Assembly (NCBI GenBank): GCA_001460835.1
Contig: CYKH01001111.1
Span: forward strand, 12,917-52,445
From: Bodo saltans
Taxonomy: Eukaryota; Euglenozoa; Kinetoplastea; Eubodonida; Bodonidae
Length of the DNA: 39,529 nucleotides
Direction: 5' to 3'
Shown here one piece after another: positions 17,941 through 25,999 of the stretch. Both the position numbers and the translations under genes were made by a program. Under the pieces are notes generated by a model that did not search any database, was not told where the DNA came from, and worked only from the letters and a program-made list of their open reading frames with translations. Position 1 is the first letter of the stretch, and every line of letters begins with the position of its first letter.

Positions 17941-20284
17941 AAATCGGAGGAGGAAACCTTCGAGCGGAATTGTTAGACGTCAACCCAAACTGAAAGAAGC
18001 TGATCATTACAAATTATTAAACGACTTCGATGCCCTGCTAGAGGACGCCACTCATGGAAGATATCAGCAAGTTCCCAATGGCGTTGTGGTCCCTCCACCA
18101 GAGTACACGGAAGAAAACACTGGGCCTGTAGGCGGCACTACGACCAGAGCTGCTGCACTGCGATCATCCTCCTCCCAGCAGGCATCACCTCAACTGTGGA
18201 ACCGCAGTGGGCTTACATCGGGTGCATCGCCATCTGCGTCTCAATTCGACAGCAGCTTTTTTAGAAGTGGGAATTTTTCAGCATTGCAAGGCTTCGGAGG
18301 AGGCAGGGCGGCCGGGACACCAAACTCACGAGCAAGCAGCAGTGCTAGTAGTGCTATCTCAGCTGAGGGACGCCTGGGCAGTGCCTTAGTACCACCTTCA
18401 CGGCTGGAACCTCTCTCTCAATCGCAGCGCGATGCTCTCGGAGCGCCGCACAACACTGGAGATTATGATGTGTCATCTGGGACAGCATTGTTCGTGAAAT
18501 CAGAACAACTTCCCGTGAAGGCCCACCGAGGCCTCTTGGGACTATTGACGTCGAAACTCCGTCGACAGCCAGCAGAACATTTATCACCAAGGCCTCACAG
18601 CGTCCCCGTTGACATTGAGGAGTATCAGCGCTCAAGCCATGCTCCCAGCAGCGAGACGCTCATTATTCACGGTGACGATGAACAAGGCGATGGCCTCACG
18701 TCGTCGTCGCTGGCATCCTCTGCGCAGTACGTGAAGAGAGCACAAAACCCTCACGTTAAGGTGAGGCCAGCCACCACTGGTGATACCGATGTGACCCCTC
18801 GGGCGAGTGTTGGGGCCCCATTGTCATCGCTACGACGCAGTACTGACATCTTCGGCAACGATGATGTCCTTGTGGATCAAAAATCTGCAATTGACAAGGA
18901 AATGGAAGAAATTCAGAAGCTGCAAGCTCAGCGCGACATCGAACGAATTCGGCGTGAGGAGGAGCGGGCTGAGCGCCGGAAAAAGCGAGATATGGAGCAG
19001 CAAGAAGTTGTAGCAGCACCTAAGCAGCCTCTCGAAGCTGCACCGCCTCCACAGCCCGAACGAACCATCGACGATGAGCGACAATCTCTTCTCGAGCTCA
19101 TCCACCAGGATTTTCTGTTGTTGCTAGAAACCCAGCTTGCTGCACATGAAGCTCTGCAAATGCAAGAACGGAAACAATTCCGAGATATCCTGCGAGACGA
19201 AGCGTTCTCAAAGGAAGAAATCACTATCACTGAAGAAGCTGAACATCAACGCCGCGTGCAGCTGATTCGGGAGCGTTCTCGGCTTGATGACAAGTACCGC
19301 GAGGAGCGCGAAAAACAACGGCGATGGGAAATTGTCCGCGACACTGTGGTGGACGAAGAGCAAGCAAGGGACGAGCTTGAACAAATGCAGCTGCAGCTGT
19401 GGGACGACCGCGTCAAAAGCTTTTACCGCCGCATGGATGATCCCATCATGGACACGCAGGTGGAGGAACGCTTGATGCGATGTGAGCACTTTGAAACGCT
19501 TGAAGAAGAAGCTTTTCAGGCCATTGAGCAGGATTGGCTGCTTGACCTGGAACGCTTATTCCGACGCCGGATAGATCGAACATGGATTTCACTCACCGCG
19601 TCCCACCTGACAGTTCCTATCATGATGTGCAACCGATTTTGTGCCGTGTCCATTGCCGAGCAACAGCAGCGTCGACAAATCCTTGTGGCACACGAGATCA
19701 CGCACGGCGTCATGTGGGAGTCATTTTGCGATGCGATCCACCCACTTGTCGATCGTGCGCTATGGAAACTTGCCATGCGGGAGACAGACGAACGTGTTCG
19801 ATTTGAGCGTGAGGAGCAAGAGGATAGTGTTGGAGTGTTTCACGGATGTAAATCCTCGCGCGAGTTGGTGACGAGATACGCCGCAGTGGTGCGAGAAACA
19901 AGCCTCCGTCGCGCGCAACAGCGAGAAGAGGCCCTAGAAGATATCCTTGAAGACGAGCTTGCCGAACGTATTCTCACTCAGCGAGATGAGCGTGAAGGTT
20001 TCATCTTATTTGAAGAGATGTGGAGGCGTGGTATCGATGCAATTCGAGCGAACCTTAAGCGAATTCAGATTCAGCAGTCTATGGAGGCGGCTGAGCAACT
20101 TCGTCGTGCCGAAGTTCAACGCGCCCTCATCGAAGAGGAACGTCAGAAGACAGCCAGAGACGCCACGAATCAAAAGCGCACCTCAGCTACCCGAACGCCT
20201 GTGACAGGTAGCAATACGAAAACACGTGACCGTACGCCGCCGCCAGCGTCCACAAGCAAGCAACCGGGCCCAACTCGAAGATAA
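17861..20284 (+). CDS. Membrane-anchored Glu/Arg-rich coiled-coil protein, unknown function
   Basis: I do not recognise this 807-residue protein. It opens with a hydrophobic segment (residues about 3-25, LYLSLFLFLIAATASLFYFLV) followed at once by a basic patch (RNRRRKP), so it is probably anchored with its bulk in the cytosol. Residues about 50-330 are low-complexity, rich in Ser, Ala, Gly and Pro. From about 345 to 770 the sequence is dominated by Glu, Arg and Gln in long helical, probably coiled-coil stretches (for example EEERAERRKKRDMEQQE and REEREKQRRWEIVRD), with a more globular Trp/Cys-containing part near 560-640. The tail is Thr/Pro/Arg-rich. The start is uncertain because of an overlapping upstream ORF, but the membrane segment supports ATG 17861. 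A cytoskeletal or scaffold role is only a guess. Confidence 0.8.
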   Translation: MTLYLSLFLFLIAATASLFYFLVTSHRNRRRKPSSGIVRRQPKLKEADHYKLLNDFDALLEDATHGRYQQVPNGVVVPPPEYTEENTGPVGGTTTRAAALRSSSSQQASPQLWNRSGLTSGASPSASQFDSSFFRSGNFSALQGFGGGRAAGTPNSRASSSASSAISAEGRLGSALVPPSRLEPLSQSQRDALGAPHNTGDYDVSSGTALFVKSEQLPVKAHRGLLGLLTSKLRRQPAEHLSPRPHSVPVDIEEYQRSSHAPSSETLIIHGDDEQGDGLTSSSLASSAQYVKRAQNPHVKVRPATTGDTDVTPRASVGAPLSSLRRSTDIFGNDDVLVDQKSAIDKEMEEIQKLQAQRDIERIRREEERAERRKKRDMEQQEVVAAPKQPLEAAPPPQPERTIDDERQSLLELIHQDFLLLLETQLAAHEALQMQERKQFRDILRDEAFSKEEITITEEAEHQRRVQLIRERSRLDDKYREEREKQRRWEIVRDTVVDEEQARDELEQMQLQLWDDRVKSFYRRMDDPIMDTQVEERLMRCEHFETLEEEAFQAIEQDWLLDLERLFRRRIDRTWISLTASHLTVPIMMCNRFCAVSIAEQQQRRQILVAHEITHGVMWESFCDAIHPLVDRALWKLAMRETDERVRFEREEQEDSVGVFHGCKSSRELVTRYAAVVRETSLRRAQQREEALEDILEDELAERILTQRDEREGFILFEEMWRRGIDAIRANLKRIQIQQSMEAAEQLRRAEVQRALIEEERQKTARDATNQKRTSATRTPVTGSNTKTRDRTPPPASTSKQPGPTRR

Positions 20285-20557
20285 TGGATCCCCACACGCC
20301 CGATTAGAGCTGGAAAAGAAGGGGAAACGAATGACTTCAACTTTTGACACATTTGTAGATGAATCTTTGGCGCTATTCAACATTTCCAATCCCGCCAAAG
20401 TAGTTACTCCCCCTCTTGGCTCTTCCACGAGACAACAGTTCTTCTTCTATTTCTGTGATTGTCTGCCTTGAAGAACGTCTGCTCTCGAAATTCAAAAAAA
20501 AGCAAGCTTCGTTTTGTTGTGTGCGAACCTAACATTTAAAAAGTGATAACGTGTGCC

Positions 20558-20578
20558 ATGATTCACGATGCATCGTAA
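20558..20578 (+). promoter_or_regulatory. Six-codon upstream ORF overlapping the PIN-like gene start
   Basis: ATG 20558 opens MIHDAS followed by TAA at 20576-20578, overlapping the main ATG at 20568 in another frame. If the leader includes it, most initiation would need leaky scanning. No AG lies between the two ATGs, so splicing cannot easily separate them. Confidence 0.35.
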
Positions 20579-22274
20579 TTCGACTCGGAGGGCTGCTCAC
20601 GCTAGCTGCGCGGCAGCATCGTCGCCGTCAAGTGCTTCACCAACAACCTCTGTGTTGCGTCGCCCTCGAGACCCCGTCGCTTTCACAGAAGAATCGTTGC
20701 GTTTGTATCGTCTTGCAGCGATGGCAGGCTCGTCGACGCTGACGAACGACGATGACCGAGCTGCCGTTCGGGCCCTGCAGAACCTCTCCGCGTCACAATG
20801 GCAAACGACACGGCGATTCCTTCGAATGGTAGCCGCGGAAAAAGGTGTTGATGTTGAGTCTGGTGATAAGTTCCACCAACAGGAGAAAGGCAAATTGACA
20901 CACTCCCCGCAATTGTCGACAACATCATCATCGCTGCGGCACCCTGCGTGGGATGAGGCTGTCCATTTGGAAACTCCGGAAGAGCGGCTACATGTAGGAG
21001 TCCAGAGAGACCTCGTGGCCCTCGAGGCGTCACATCGTTTCTGGAACCCGTCCAAGGCAGCACGACTCGGTACGTTGTTAGTACTTGATCACCTTCGAAG
21101 CATACTAAACGAACCTCACCTAAAAGCAAAAGTGCTCCCGTGGACACTGACAGCTCTCGCAAAGGGCCTTTGTTTAAGTCACGCATTTCCTCAGTCTTCA
21201 AGCGTTGCCATTGTAAGCAAGCAAACTGCACATCAGCAAGCGCCACCATCACCGCAAGCCTTATCGTCGCCTCTTTACTCAGAGCACTTGCTTCAGAGAT
21301 TGGGTCGCCTTGACCGTCGCTTTCCACAGTGGACTCGGGAGGTGGACTCCGTCTACTTCGTTTCGTCGATGTGTAGTGATATTGACGAAGTTTTGCTTGC
21401 GCGCGTCGCTGAAACACTTTTTGTGCCAGCTGTGAAATCGTCACAGGGTGATCCGGAACCAACGGTGCACCTCCCGCCCCACCTGAACGCCGATCGTCTT
21501 CATGAAATTTTTCCGCGATGGCCTTTGGCACCAACTTCCACCACTTCAGCCATTCACTGTGTACGGGAACGCCTGGACAAACTCATTCACCGCACGCTTC
21601 GTGGGGACGTGAGTCAAGGCGTGATCATTCCAGACGTAGATGCCCTGGTAAACCAATTTGACCGTGTGGTGTCGCTGAGTCAACATCGCGAAGTGCTGAT
21701 TCCGTTCCGCGTTCTCGTGGAGCTTTTGCAAATGTCTTCCCTTGACAGTAACGATTGGAGGAAATACCGAATTCGAAAACATCTCAAGCAGCTACTCCTT
21801 TCCATTACAACGGATCGACACGCACCCGATGCCGACGCACATCAACGCGAGGCGCCAGATTCGTTTGGTGGAGTCACACTCATCGGGCTTAGCGATGAGA
21901 TTGCGTTAATGACGCACAAATACAGCACCGACGAAGAAACGTGGGAAGGAGGAGGCAGTCCTTTCCATTTGGGGCGTGCATCCTCATCAGAAAGCATCGC
22001 TTGGACAGCCAAGTACGTTGATCTTGCACGCAGGCGTATCACCGCGAACGGTGGAGTGCTACAACAACATGAGAACGAAGCGACAATGACGCAATCAAAG
22101 TTGTCGGATCCGATCGCACTGCTGCTCGCTGGGTTTGGGGTGGTTCCGTCAAGCCATCGTGCGGTGGCTTCGCGCAAGCAATCATTATCTGCCATTGGCC
22201 GTGTGATAGTGATGTCACGAGATGCCGACGTTCAAGCTGCATGCTTTTCTGTCGGTGTTGACGTACTGAGATGA
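20568..22274 (+). CDS. Probable PIN-domain nuclease-like protein, possibly mitochondrial
   Basis: This 568-residue protein has an N-terminus rich in Arg, Ser and Ala and poor in acidic residues for its first 30 residues (MHRNSTRRAAHASCAAASSP), consistent with a mitochondrial presequence. Its C-terminal 220 residues look like a PIN domain, a metal-dependent RNase fold. GVIIPDVDALV gives the first aspartate (Asp356, with Asp358), LIPFRVLVELLQ gives the conserved glutamate (Glu385), and the end RVIVMSRDADVQAACFSVGVDVL gives the late aspartates (Asp552, Asp554) followed by the typical alpha-helix and final strand. The spacing suits a PIN domain with an insert of about 100 residues (about 410-520). 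The middle region is helical and unrecognised. The PIN call rests on motif order read by eye. Confidence 0.55.
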   Translation: MHRNSTRRAAHASCAAASSPSSASPTTSVLRRPRDPVAFTEESLRLYRLAAMAGSSTLTNDDDRAAVRALQNLSASQWQTTRRFLRMVAAEKGVDVESGDKFHQQEKGKLTHSPQLSTTSSSLRHPAWDEAVHLETPEERLHVGVQRDLVALEASHRFWNPSKAARLGTLLVLDHLRSILNEPHLKAKVLPWTLTALAKGLCLSHAFPQSSSVAIVSKQTAHQQAPPSPQALSSPLYSEHLLQRLGRLDRRFPQWTREVDSVYFVSSMCSDIDEVLLARVAETLFVPAVKSSQGDPEPTVHLPPHLNADRLHEIFPRWPLAPTSTTSAIHCVRERLDKLIHRTLRGDVSQGVIIPDVDALVNQFDRVVSLSQHREVLIPFRVLVELLQMSSLDSNDWRKYRIRKHLKQLLLSITTDRHAPDADAHQREAPDSFGGVTLIGLSDEIALMTHKYSTDEETWEGGGSPFHLGRASSSESIAWTAKYVDLARRRITANGGVLQQHENEATMTQSKLSDPIALLLAGFGVVPSSHRAVASRKQSLSAIGRVIVMSRDADVQAACFSVGVDVLR

Positions 22275-22363
22275 TTCATGACGCCCCCTGTAATTGCTCC
22301 ATATTCTATTCAATTCAAAACGTAAACAAAAATTGAAAATTGTCGTGCGCAAATCTGAAGAGA

Positions 22364-22388
22364 CTCTTTTAATTATTCTGCATTCCAG
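22364..22388 (+). promoter_or_regulatory. Probable spliced-leader acceptor for the parvulin-like gene
   Basis: A T-rich run (CTCTTTTAATTATTCTGCATTCC) ends in AG at 22388. ATG 22419 is the first ATG after it, giving a 30-base leader. The spacer between the two genes is only 144 bases, the shortest in the window. Confidence 0.5.
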
Positions 22389-22418
22389 GGGGAAACTTAA
22401 CAAACCCGATCACACTTC

Positions 22419-23531
22419 ATGGTGTGGGCTTTTATCGCTGCAATTGTGTGCTCGTCAGTCCTCGTGTTTGCACACATCACGCCGCCAGCACATGACATCA
22501 TACAAGATGAGCACTACGAACACGTAAGACCACCACACGATGAACGTTTTAATGGCCACTTGGCGCACTACATTACTCTGAGTAAGCTGACGTTCTCCAA
22601 CTTGCGTCTCGCGAAAGCTGCTCTTCATGACATTCGCAGCGGTACTCGCACGTTCTTGGACTTTGCAAAAGATTTATCGATCGACAACGCACGGACTGGC
22701 CGTCAAAATCCTGCTCTTCAAAATGGCGATCTTGGACTCGTTACCTACGAACTGCTTGAGGAAGAGCTGGCGGAAGTGGCTTTTGAGATTCGTTATCCTA
22801 TCTCAAAAAGCTCAGATGACATTCTGGGGCCCATCTGTTCCCCTAGCGGCTGCTCACTGATGGCCGTGTTTTCACGCTTCCGCCGTGGATTCTTCAGCGA
22901 TGCGTGGTGGGAGGCGGAGCAGTACTGTCGCGATCACGACATGCAATTCTCCGAACTCCTTCAACGCCTCGGGACAGACAGCATGTCGCTCGTTGCATCC
23001 GTTATTTGGCCACATGAGCACGTCGTGTTCAAGAAATTAAAGCTGCGCCAGCTGAAGTCTGACCTCAAGAGACTCAACGAGGTTGACCCATCCACTGTGA
23101 TGAACAGCCCGAAAGTTGCCCCAGCTCGTAGCGATCTTAGTGCCCACAATAAACTTATGAAGAGACGCGAACGCATTTTTGCGGAAATGGATCAAAAAGT
23201 GCTAGGAGAGCATTCAGAGATCTACGCAATGAGCATTGCCCAGATGGTGAAGCACGGCTACGTGTCTCAGGAGTTAGCGGACAGCGTCGAGGCCGCAGTA
23301 TCCGTTGAGGAGAAGAAGGCAGAAGAGGAGCGCTTGGCCTCCTTGGCAGAGTTTGAAATGGTGGAGGGAACCAAAATTCTGAAGCGGAAGACGTCGACAG
23401 TGTCGTCCGGATCATCGACTCCTACAACCGCTTCGCCCAAAAATGTCGGCGCCCAGTGTAACGCAGACAATTTATCAACTGAATGTCACGATGCGGCGGT
23501 GAAAATTGCCGTCGAAGAAGGCGAATGGTAA
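22419..23531 (+). CDS. Secreted or ER parvulin-like (PPIase-fold) protein
   Basis: This 370-residue protein begins with a signal peptide (MVWAFIAAIVCSSVLVFA). Residues about 47-155 follow the order of a parvulin peptidyl-prolyl isomerase: HYITLSKLTF at the place of the HILV strand, LAKAALHDIRSGTRTFLDFAKDLSID, then NGDLGLVTYELLEEELAEVAFEI, and GPICSPSGCSLMAVFSR as the last strand. In active parvulins this last strand carries a histidine (GYHII). Here the position is Ser/Leu, so catalysis is doubtful. The C-terminal half is Lys/Glu-rich and helical (KLKLRQLKSDLKRL), ending in a Ser/Thr-rich tail. It could be a luminal chaperone-like protein. The fold call is moderate. Confidence 0.6.
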   Translation: MVWAFIAAIVCSSVLVFAHITPPAHDIIQDEHYEHVRPPHDERFNGHLAHYITLSKLTFSNLRLAKAALHDIRSGTRTFLDFAKDLSIDNARTGRQNPALQNGDLGLVTYELLEEELAEVAFEIRYPISKSSDDILGPICSPSGCSLMAVFSRFRRGFFSDAWWEAEQYCRDHDMQFSELLQRLGTDSMSLVASVIWPHEHVVFKKLKLRQLKSDLKRLNEVDPSTVMNSPKVAPARSDLSAHNKLMKRRERIFAEMDQKVLGEHSEIYAMSIAQMVKHGYVSQELADSVEAAVSVEEKKAEEERLASLAEFEMVEGTKILKRKTSTVSSGSSTPTTASPKNVGAQCNADNLSTECHDAAVKIAVEEGEW

Positions 23532-23832
23532 CACACCGCTGACGTTTTCACTATTACTACTGAAGCAAAAATACATTGTGAGCTTTGTTACTAGCGCAGT
23601 TCCGCCGTTCATCGGCGTGGGACGCGCAAACATTGGCGACTCAATAAGAATTGTTGTATCTGGTTTCCTTTATCGCCTGCGATCGATCTGTGCGTATTTC
23701 GTCAAAAAAACGTTAGGAGCGATAATAAAGGTAGAAAGGCCTCATTTGACTCTTCCGAACGATTTCATTTTGTTTCTGTTTTGTCTTTTCACTTTGTCGT
23801 TTCATTTGTTCGCTAGAATCGGGTAATTTTAA
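23532..23832 (+). other. Intergenic spacer before the Rieske gene
   Basis: This 301-base spacer has no gene. Its right end is a 50-base T-rich tract leading to the Rieske acceptor. The rest is unremarkable 3' UTR-like sequence. Confidence 0.6.
23763..23816 (+). promoter_or_regulatory. Very strong spliced-leader acceptor for the Rieske gene
   Basis: About 50 bases made almost only of T, C and G (TTTTGTTTCTGTTTTGTCTT and on) run into CGCTAG at 23816. ATG 23833 is the first ATG, giving a 16-base leader. This is among the longest pyrimidine-rich tracts in the window and fits a highly expressed gene. Confidence 0.65.
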
Positions 23833-24723
23833 ATGCTCCGTAAGACCGTTCTCTCGTCCTTCCGCTCCACCCGCGTGGCGCAGCTGTCGATGGTCGTGAA
23901 GCAGCTGGAAATGAACACCCCCCTGACGGCAAAGGATAAGCCCGTCAACAGCTTCGGTGATGAGTTCTTGAAGCCCCAGACCAACGGCAACATGGTGGCC
24001 AAGCACGGTCAGTACGCCAAGTACTCCGATCCCGCCTTCACCGAGGTGGACACCAGCAAAGAGGTCGTCCTCAACACGTACCCCGATGGCACCCGCGAGG
24101 GCCGCATCGAGACCACCACCGGCGTCCCCTTGAAGGAGTACAACGCCAGCATGTGGGACGAGGACTTCTTCCGCAAGCACATCCTCAAGCCCAGGCAGCC
24201 CGATGAAGCCATTGAGCGTGCTCGTGTGATGGACTACGCTCTCAACTCCGTTATGGTCGGTTTCTCGATTCTGATGGTCCGCTACGCCATCCTCCCCGTC
24301 TGGTACATGGGTCAGCCCACCATGACCATGGTCGGTCAAATGAACATTGAGGCTGAAATCGGTCAGCTCGAGGATAAGCAGTGCAAGACCGTCGTGTGGC
24401 GTGGAAAGCCCGTGTACGTGTACAAGCGCTCTGCGAAGCAGATGAGGGATGTCGAGGAGACGCCCATGAGCGCCCTCAAGCACCCCGAGACTGATGTTGC
24501 ACGTTTCCCCAACAACCGCCTGTTGGCCGTCTGCATCGCCATTTGCACCCACTTGGGTTGCATTCCTATTCCCAATGAAGGCCTCTTCGGCGGTTTCTTC
24601 TGCCCTTGCCACGGTAGCCACTACGATGCCTCTGGCCGTATCCGCCAGGGCCCCGCTCCTCTCAATCTTGAGGTGCCTCCCCACAAGTGGGTCAATGACG
24701 AGACCATCTACCTCGGTAACTAA
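23833..24723 (+). CDS. RISP: Rieske iron-sulfur protein of mitochondrial complex III
   Basis: This 296-residue protein is the Rieske subunit of the cytochrome bc1 complex, which passes electrons from ubiquinol to cytochrome c1. The two cluster-binding motifs are complete: CTHLGC (Cys238, His240, Cys243) and CPCHGSHYD (Cys257, Cys259, His260). The N-terminus ([19 protein letters not shown]) is a mitochondrial presequence. One membrane segment (about residues 135-158, [22 protein letters not shown]) precedes the hinge. The gene is exceptionally rich in C at third positions compared with its neighbours, which also produces a long antisense open frame. The start follows a strong acceptor. The identification is secure. 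Confidence 0.97.
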   Translation: MLRKTVLSSFRSTRVAQLSMVVKQLEMNTPLTAKDKPVNSFGDEFLKPQTNGNMVAKHGQYAKYSDPAFTEVDTSKEVVLNTYPDGTREGRIETTTGVPLKEYNASMWDEDFFRKHILKPRQPDEAIERARVMDYALNSVMVGFSILMVRYAILPVWYMGQPTMTMVGQMNIEAEIGQLEDKQCKTVVWRGKPVYVYKRSAKQMRDVEETPMSALKHPETDVARFPNNRLLAVCIAICTHLGCIPIPNEGLFGGFFCPCHGSHYDASGRIRQGPAPLNLEVPPHKWVNDETIYLGN

Positions 24724-25029
24724 AAACGTTTAGTTAGTGTCATAGCGCTGGCCGGGTTGTGATAGTGGAAGCGAAATCTTACAAAAATTGGGAGCCGGCT
24801 GCTGGCAGGGGCTCACTTTAGGTCATTTTTCCAGAATGTTGATTTTTCTTTCCCCCCTCTTCTTGGATTTACAGTTCCTTTGCCGTCTTATGGCCTTCTT
24901 GTTTTGTTTTGTTTTGGGACTCGGCATTCACATCAAAATAAAAGACAATTTGTGTGTATGTTTGTTGATGAACTAGTTGTTACACGCCATGTTACATTTT
25001 TGAAACTTTTTTGGTAACGCTTCAAAGAT
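24724..25029 (+). other. Intergenic spacer after the Rieske gene
   Basis: This 306-base spacer has no gene. It contains a short (GTTTT) repeat near 24900-24917 and T-rich runs. The AG nearest to the next ATG is at 25026-25027, only two bases before it. Confidence 0.55.
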
Positions 25030-25731
25030 ATGATCATCAATGAGCAAATGTGGATTGATGATGTGAATACACAATTCTGTGGGACCAGCAGTAGCATCTC
25101 CAGATGTACATCCTCTCAGACATATCACGACTCTTTTCGACGTCTTGGAAAATCTGCTCGTGAAGAGCAAACAGGTCGTACGTCAATCAACAACGACAAT
25201 GAAGAAATTGAAGAAATTGATCTTCCATGTCTTCCTGCGGTCATGGAGCAATCGATTCGACGACGTAGGCGGTTGGAGTGCCCCTCCTCTTCCCATCTCT
25301 ATTTCCCTCCCAGCAGAGATCAACTTTCACAAAAGAGCGTTTCATCGAACATCAACGATGGCGTGGAAGTGCAATCGAACGAGCAGACACAGAATGAGAC
25401 TCGACTCGCAATTACTCTGATTGTGAAAGATGTTTCCCGTGGGACATCGAAGTCAATCGTCGTCAACGGAATCGTCACCGCTTCGACGACAGTTGCTCCA
25501 GGCGGGCAGTGGAATACGGGACTTGCGATCGTGAGTGCAGATGAATTGTGTTGGACTGCGATGAGTGCCGTTGGCGGAGAGTTCTGGCGAGGTGACGTCC
25601 CAGGTGGCCGTGCTCGGCTTGTGCACAAAGGACGAGATTTGCTTCGCTGCTGCCGCGATAAGACCGGAGATTGTAGTGTAGCTATGAATGTTGAGGGCGA
25701 GGTCATCTACTACTGCTGTTTGAGTCCTTAG
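25030..25731 (+). CDS. Hypothetical protein, unknown function
   Basis: I do not recognise this 233-residue protein. The N-terminal 120 residues are polar and low in structure, with an acidic stretch (NDNEEIEEIDLP) and a basic one (SIRRRRRLECP). The C-terminal 110 residues look like a compact beta-rich domain (TRLAITLIVKDVSRG, IVVNGIVTASTTVAPGGQW, GDCSVAMNVEGEVIYYCCLSP) with several cysteines. There is no signal peptide or membrane segment. It fills the space between two clear genes on the same strand and keeps an open frame from ATG, which supports it being real. The start could lie further in, because the only close AG leaves a two-base leader. Confidence 0.6.
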   Translation: MIINEQMWIDDVNTQFCGTSSSISRCTSSQTYHDSFRRLGKSAREEQTGRTSINNDNEEIEEIDLPCLPAVMEQSIRRRRRLECPSSSHLYFPPSRDQLSQKSVSSNINDGVEVQSNEQTQNETRLAITLIVKDVSRGTSKSIVVNGIVTASTTVAPGGQWNTGLAIVSADELCWTAMSAVGGEFWRGDVPGGRARLVHKGRDLLRCCRDKTGDCSVAMNVEGEVIYYCCLSP

Positions 25732-25950
25732 TATGAACAGCTCCCTGACCACAGATTTCACTCTGTGAGTGCGAGAGATTGTTTGTTGGTTGATAGACAA
25801 GTTCTGCGATTTTTGTTGCATCGTGAAAGAACACGTAAAGCGACATTTTGTGTTGCGCGATTTCTAAAATTCTTACCTACAAAAAAGGTTCTGTTGCCGC
25901 TTTGCATTCGAACAACAGGAAAGAGAACACCAGAAAGAGAAAGACAAGGA

Positions 25951-25987
25951 ATTTCCCCCTTTGAGTCACCTATCATATTATTTCTAG
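25951..25987 (+). promoter_or_regulatory. Probable spliced-leader acceptor for the thioredoxin-like gene
   Basis: A pyrimidine-rich stretch ends in ATTTCTAG at 25987, followed 12 bases later by the ATG at 26000, which is the first ATG. Confidence 0.5.
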
Positions 25988-25999
25988 CGCATAATCAAT

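Noticed and set aside
20683-21534. Minus-strand frame of 283 codons opposite the PIN-like gene
   Set aside because: It lacks recognisable motifs, lies wholly inside a + strand gene, and every supported gene in the window is on the + strand.
23713-24684. Long minus-strand frame of 323 codons opposite the Rieske gene
   Set aside because: It is the mirror of a strongly C-biased coding sequence. It has no domain, and the + strand gene is certain.
24900-24950. (GTTTT) repeat and A-rich run as a possible mobile-element end
   Set aside because: It is too short, with no terminal repeats or target duplication. It is ordinary 3' UTR low complexity.
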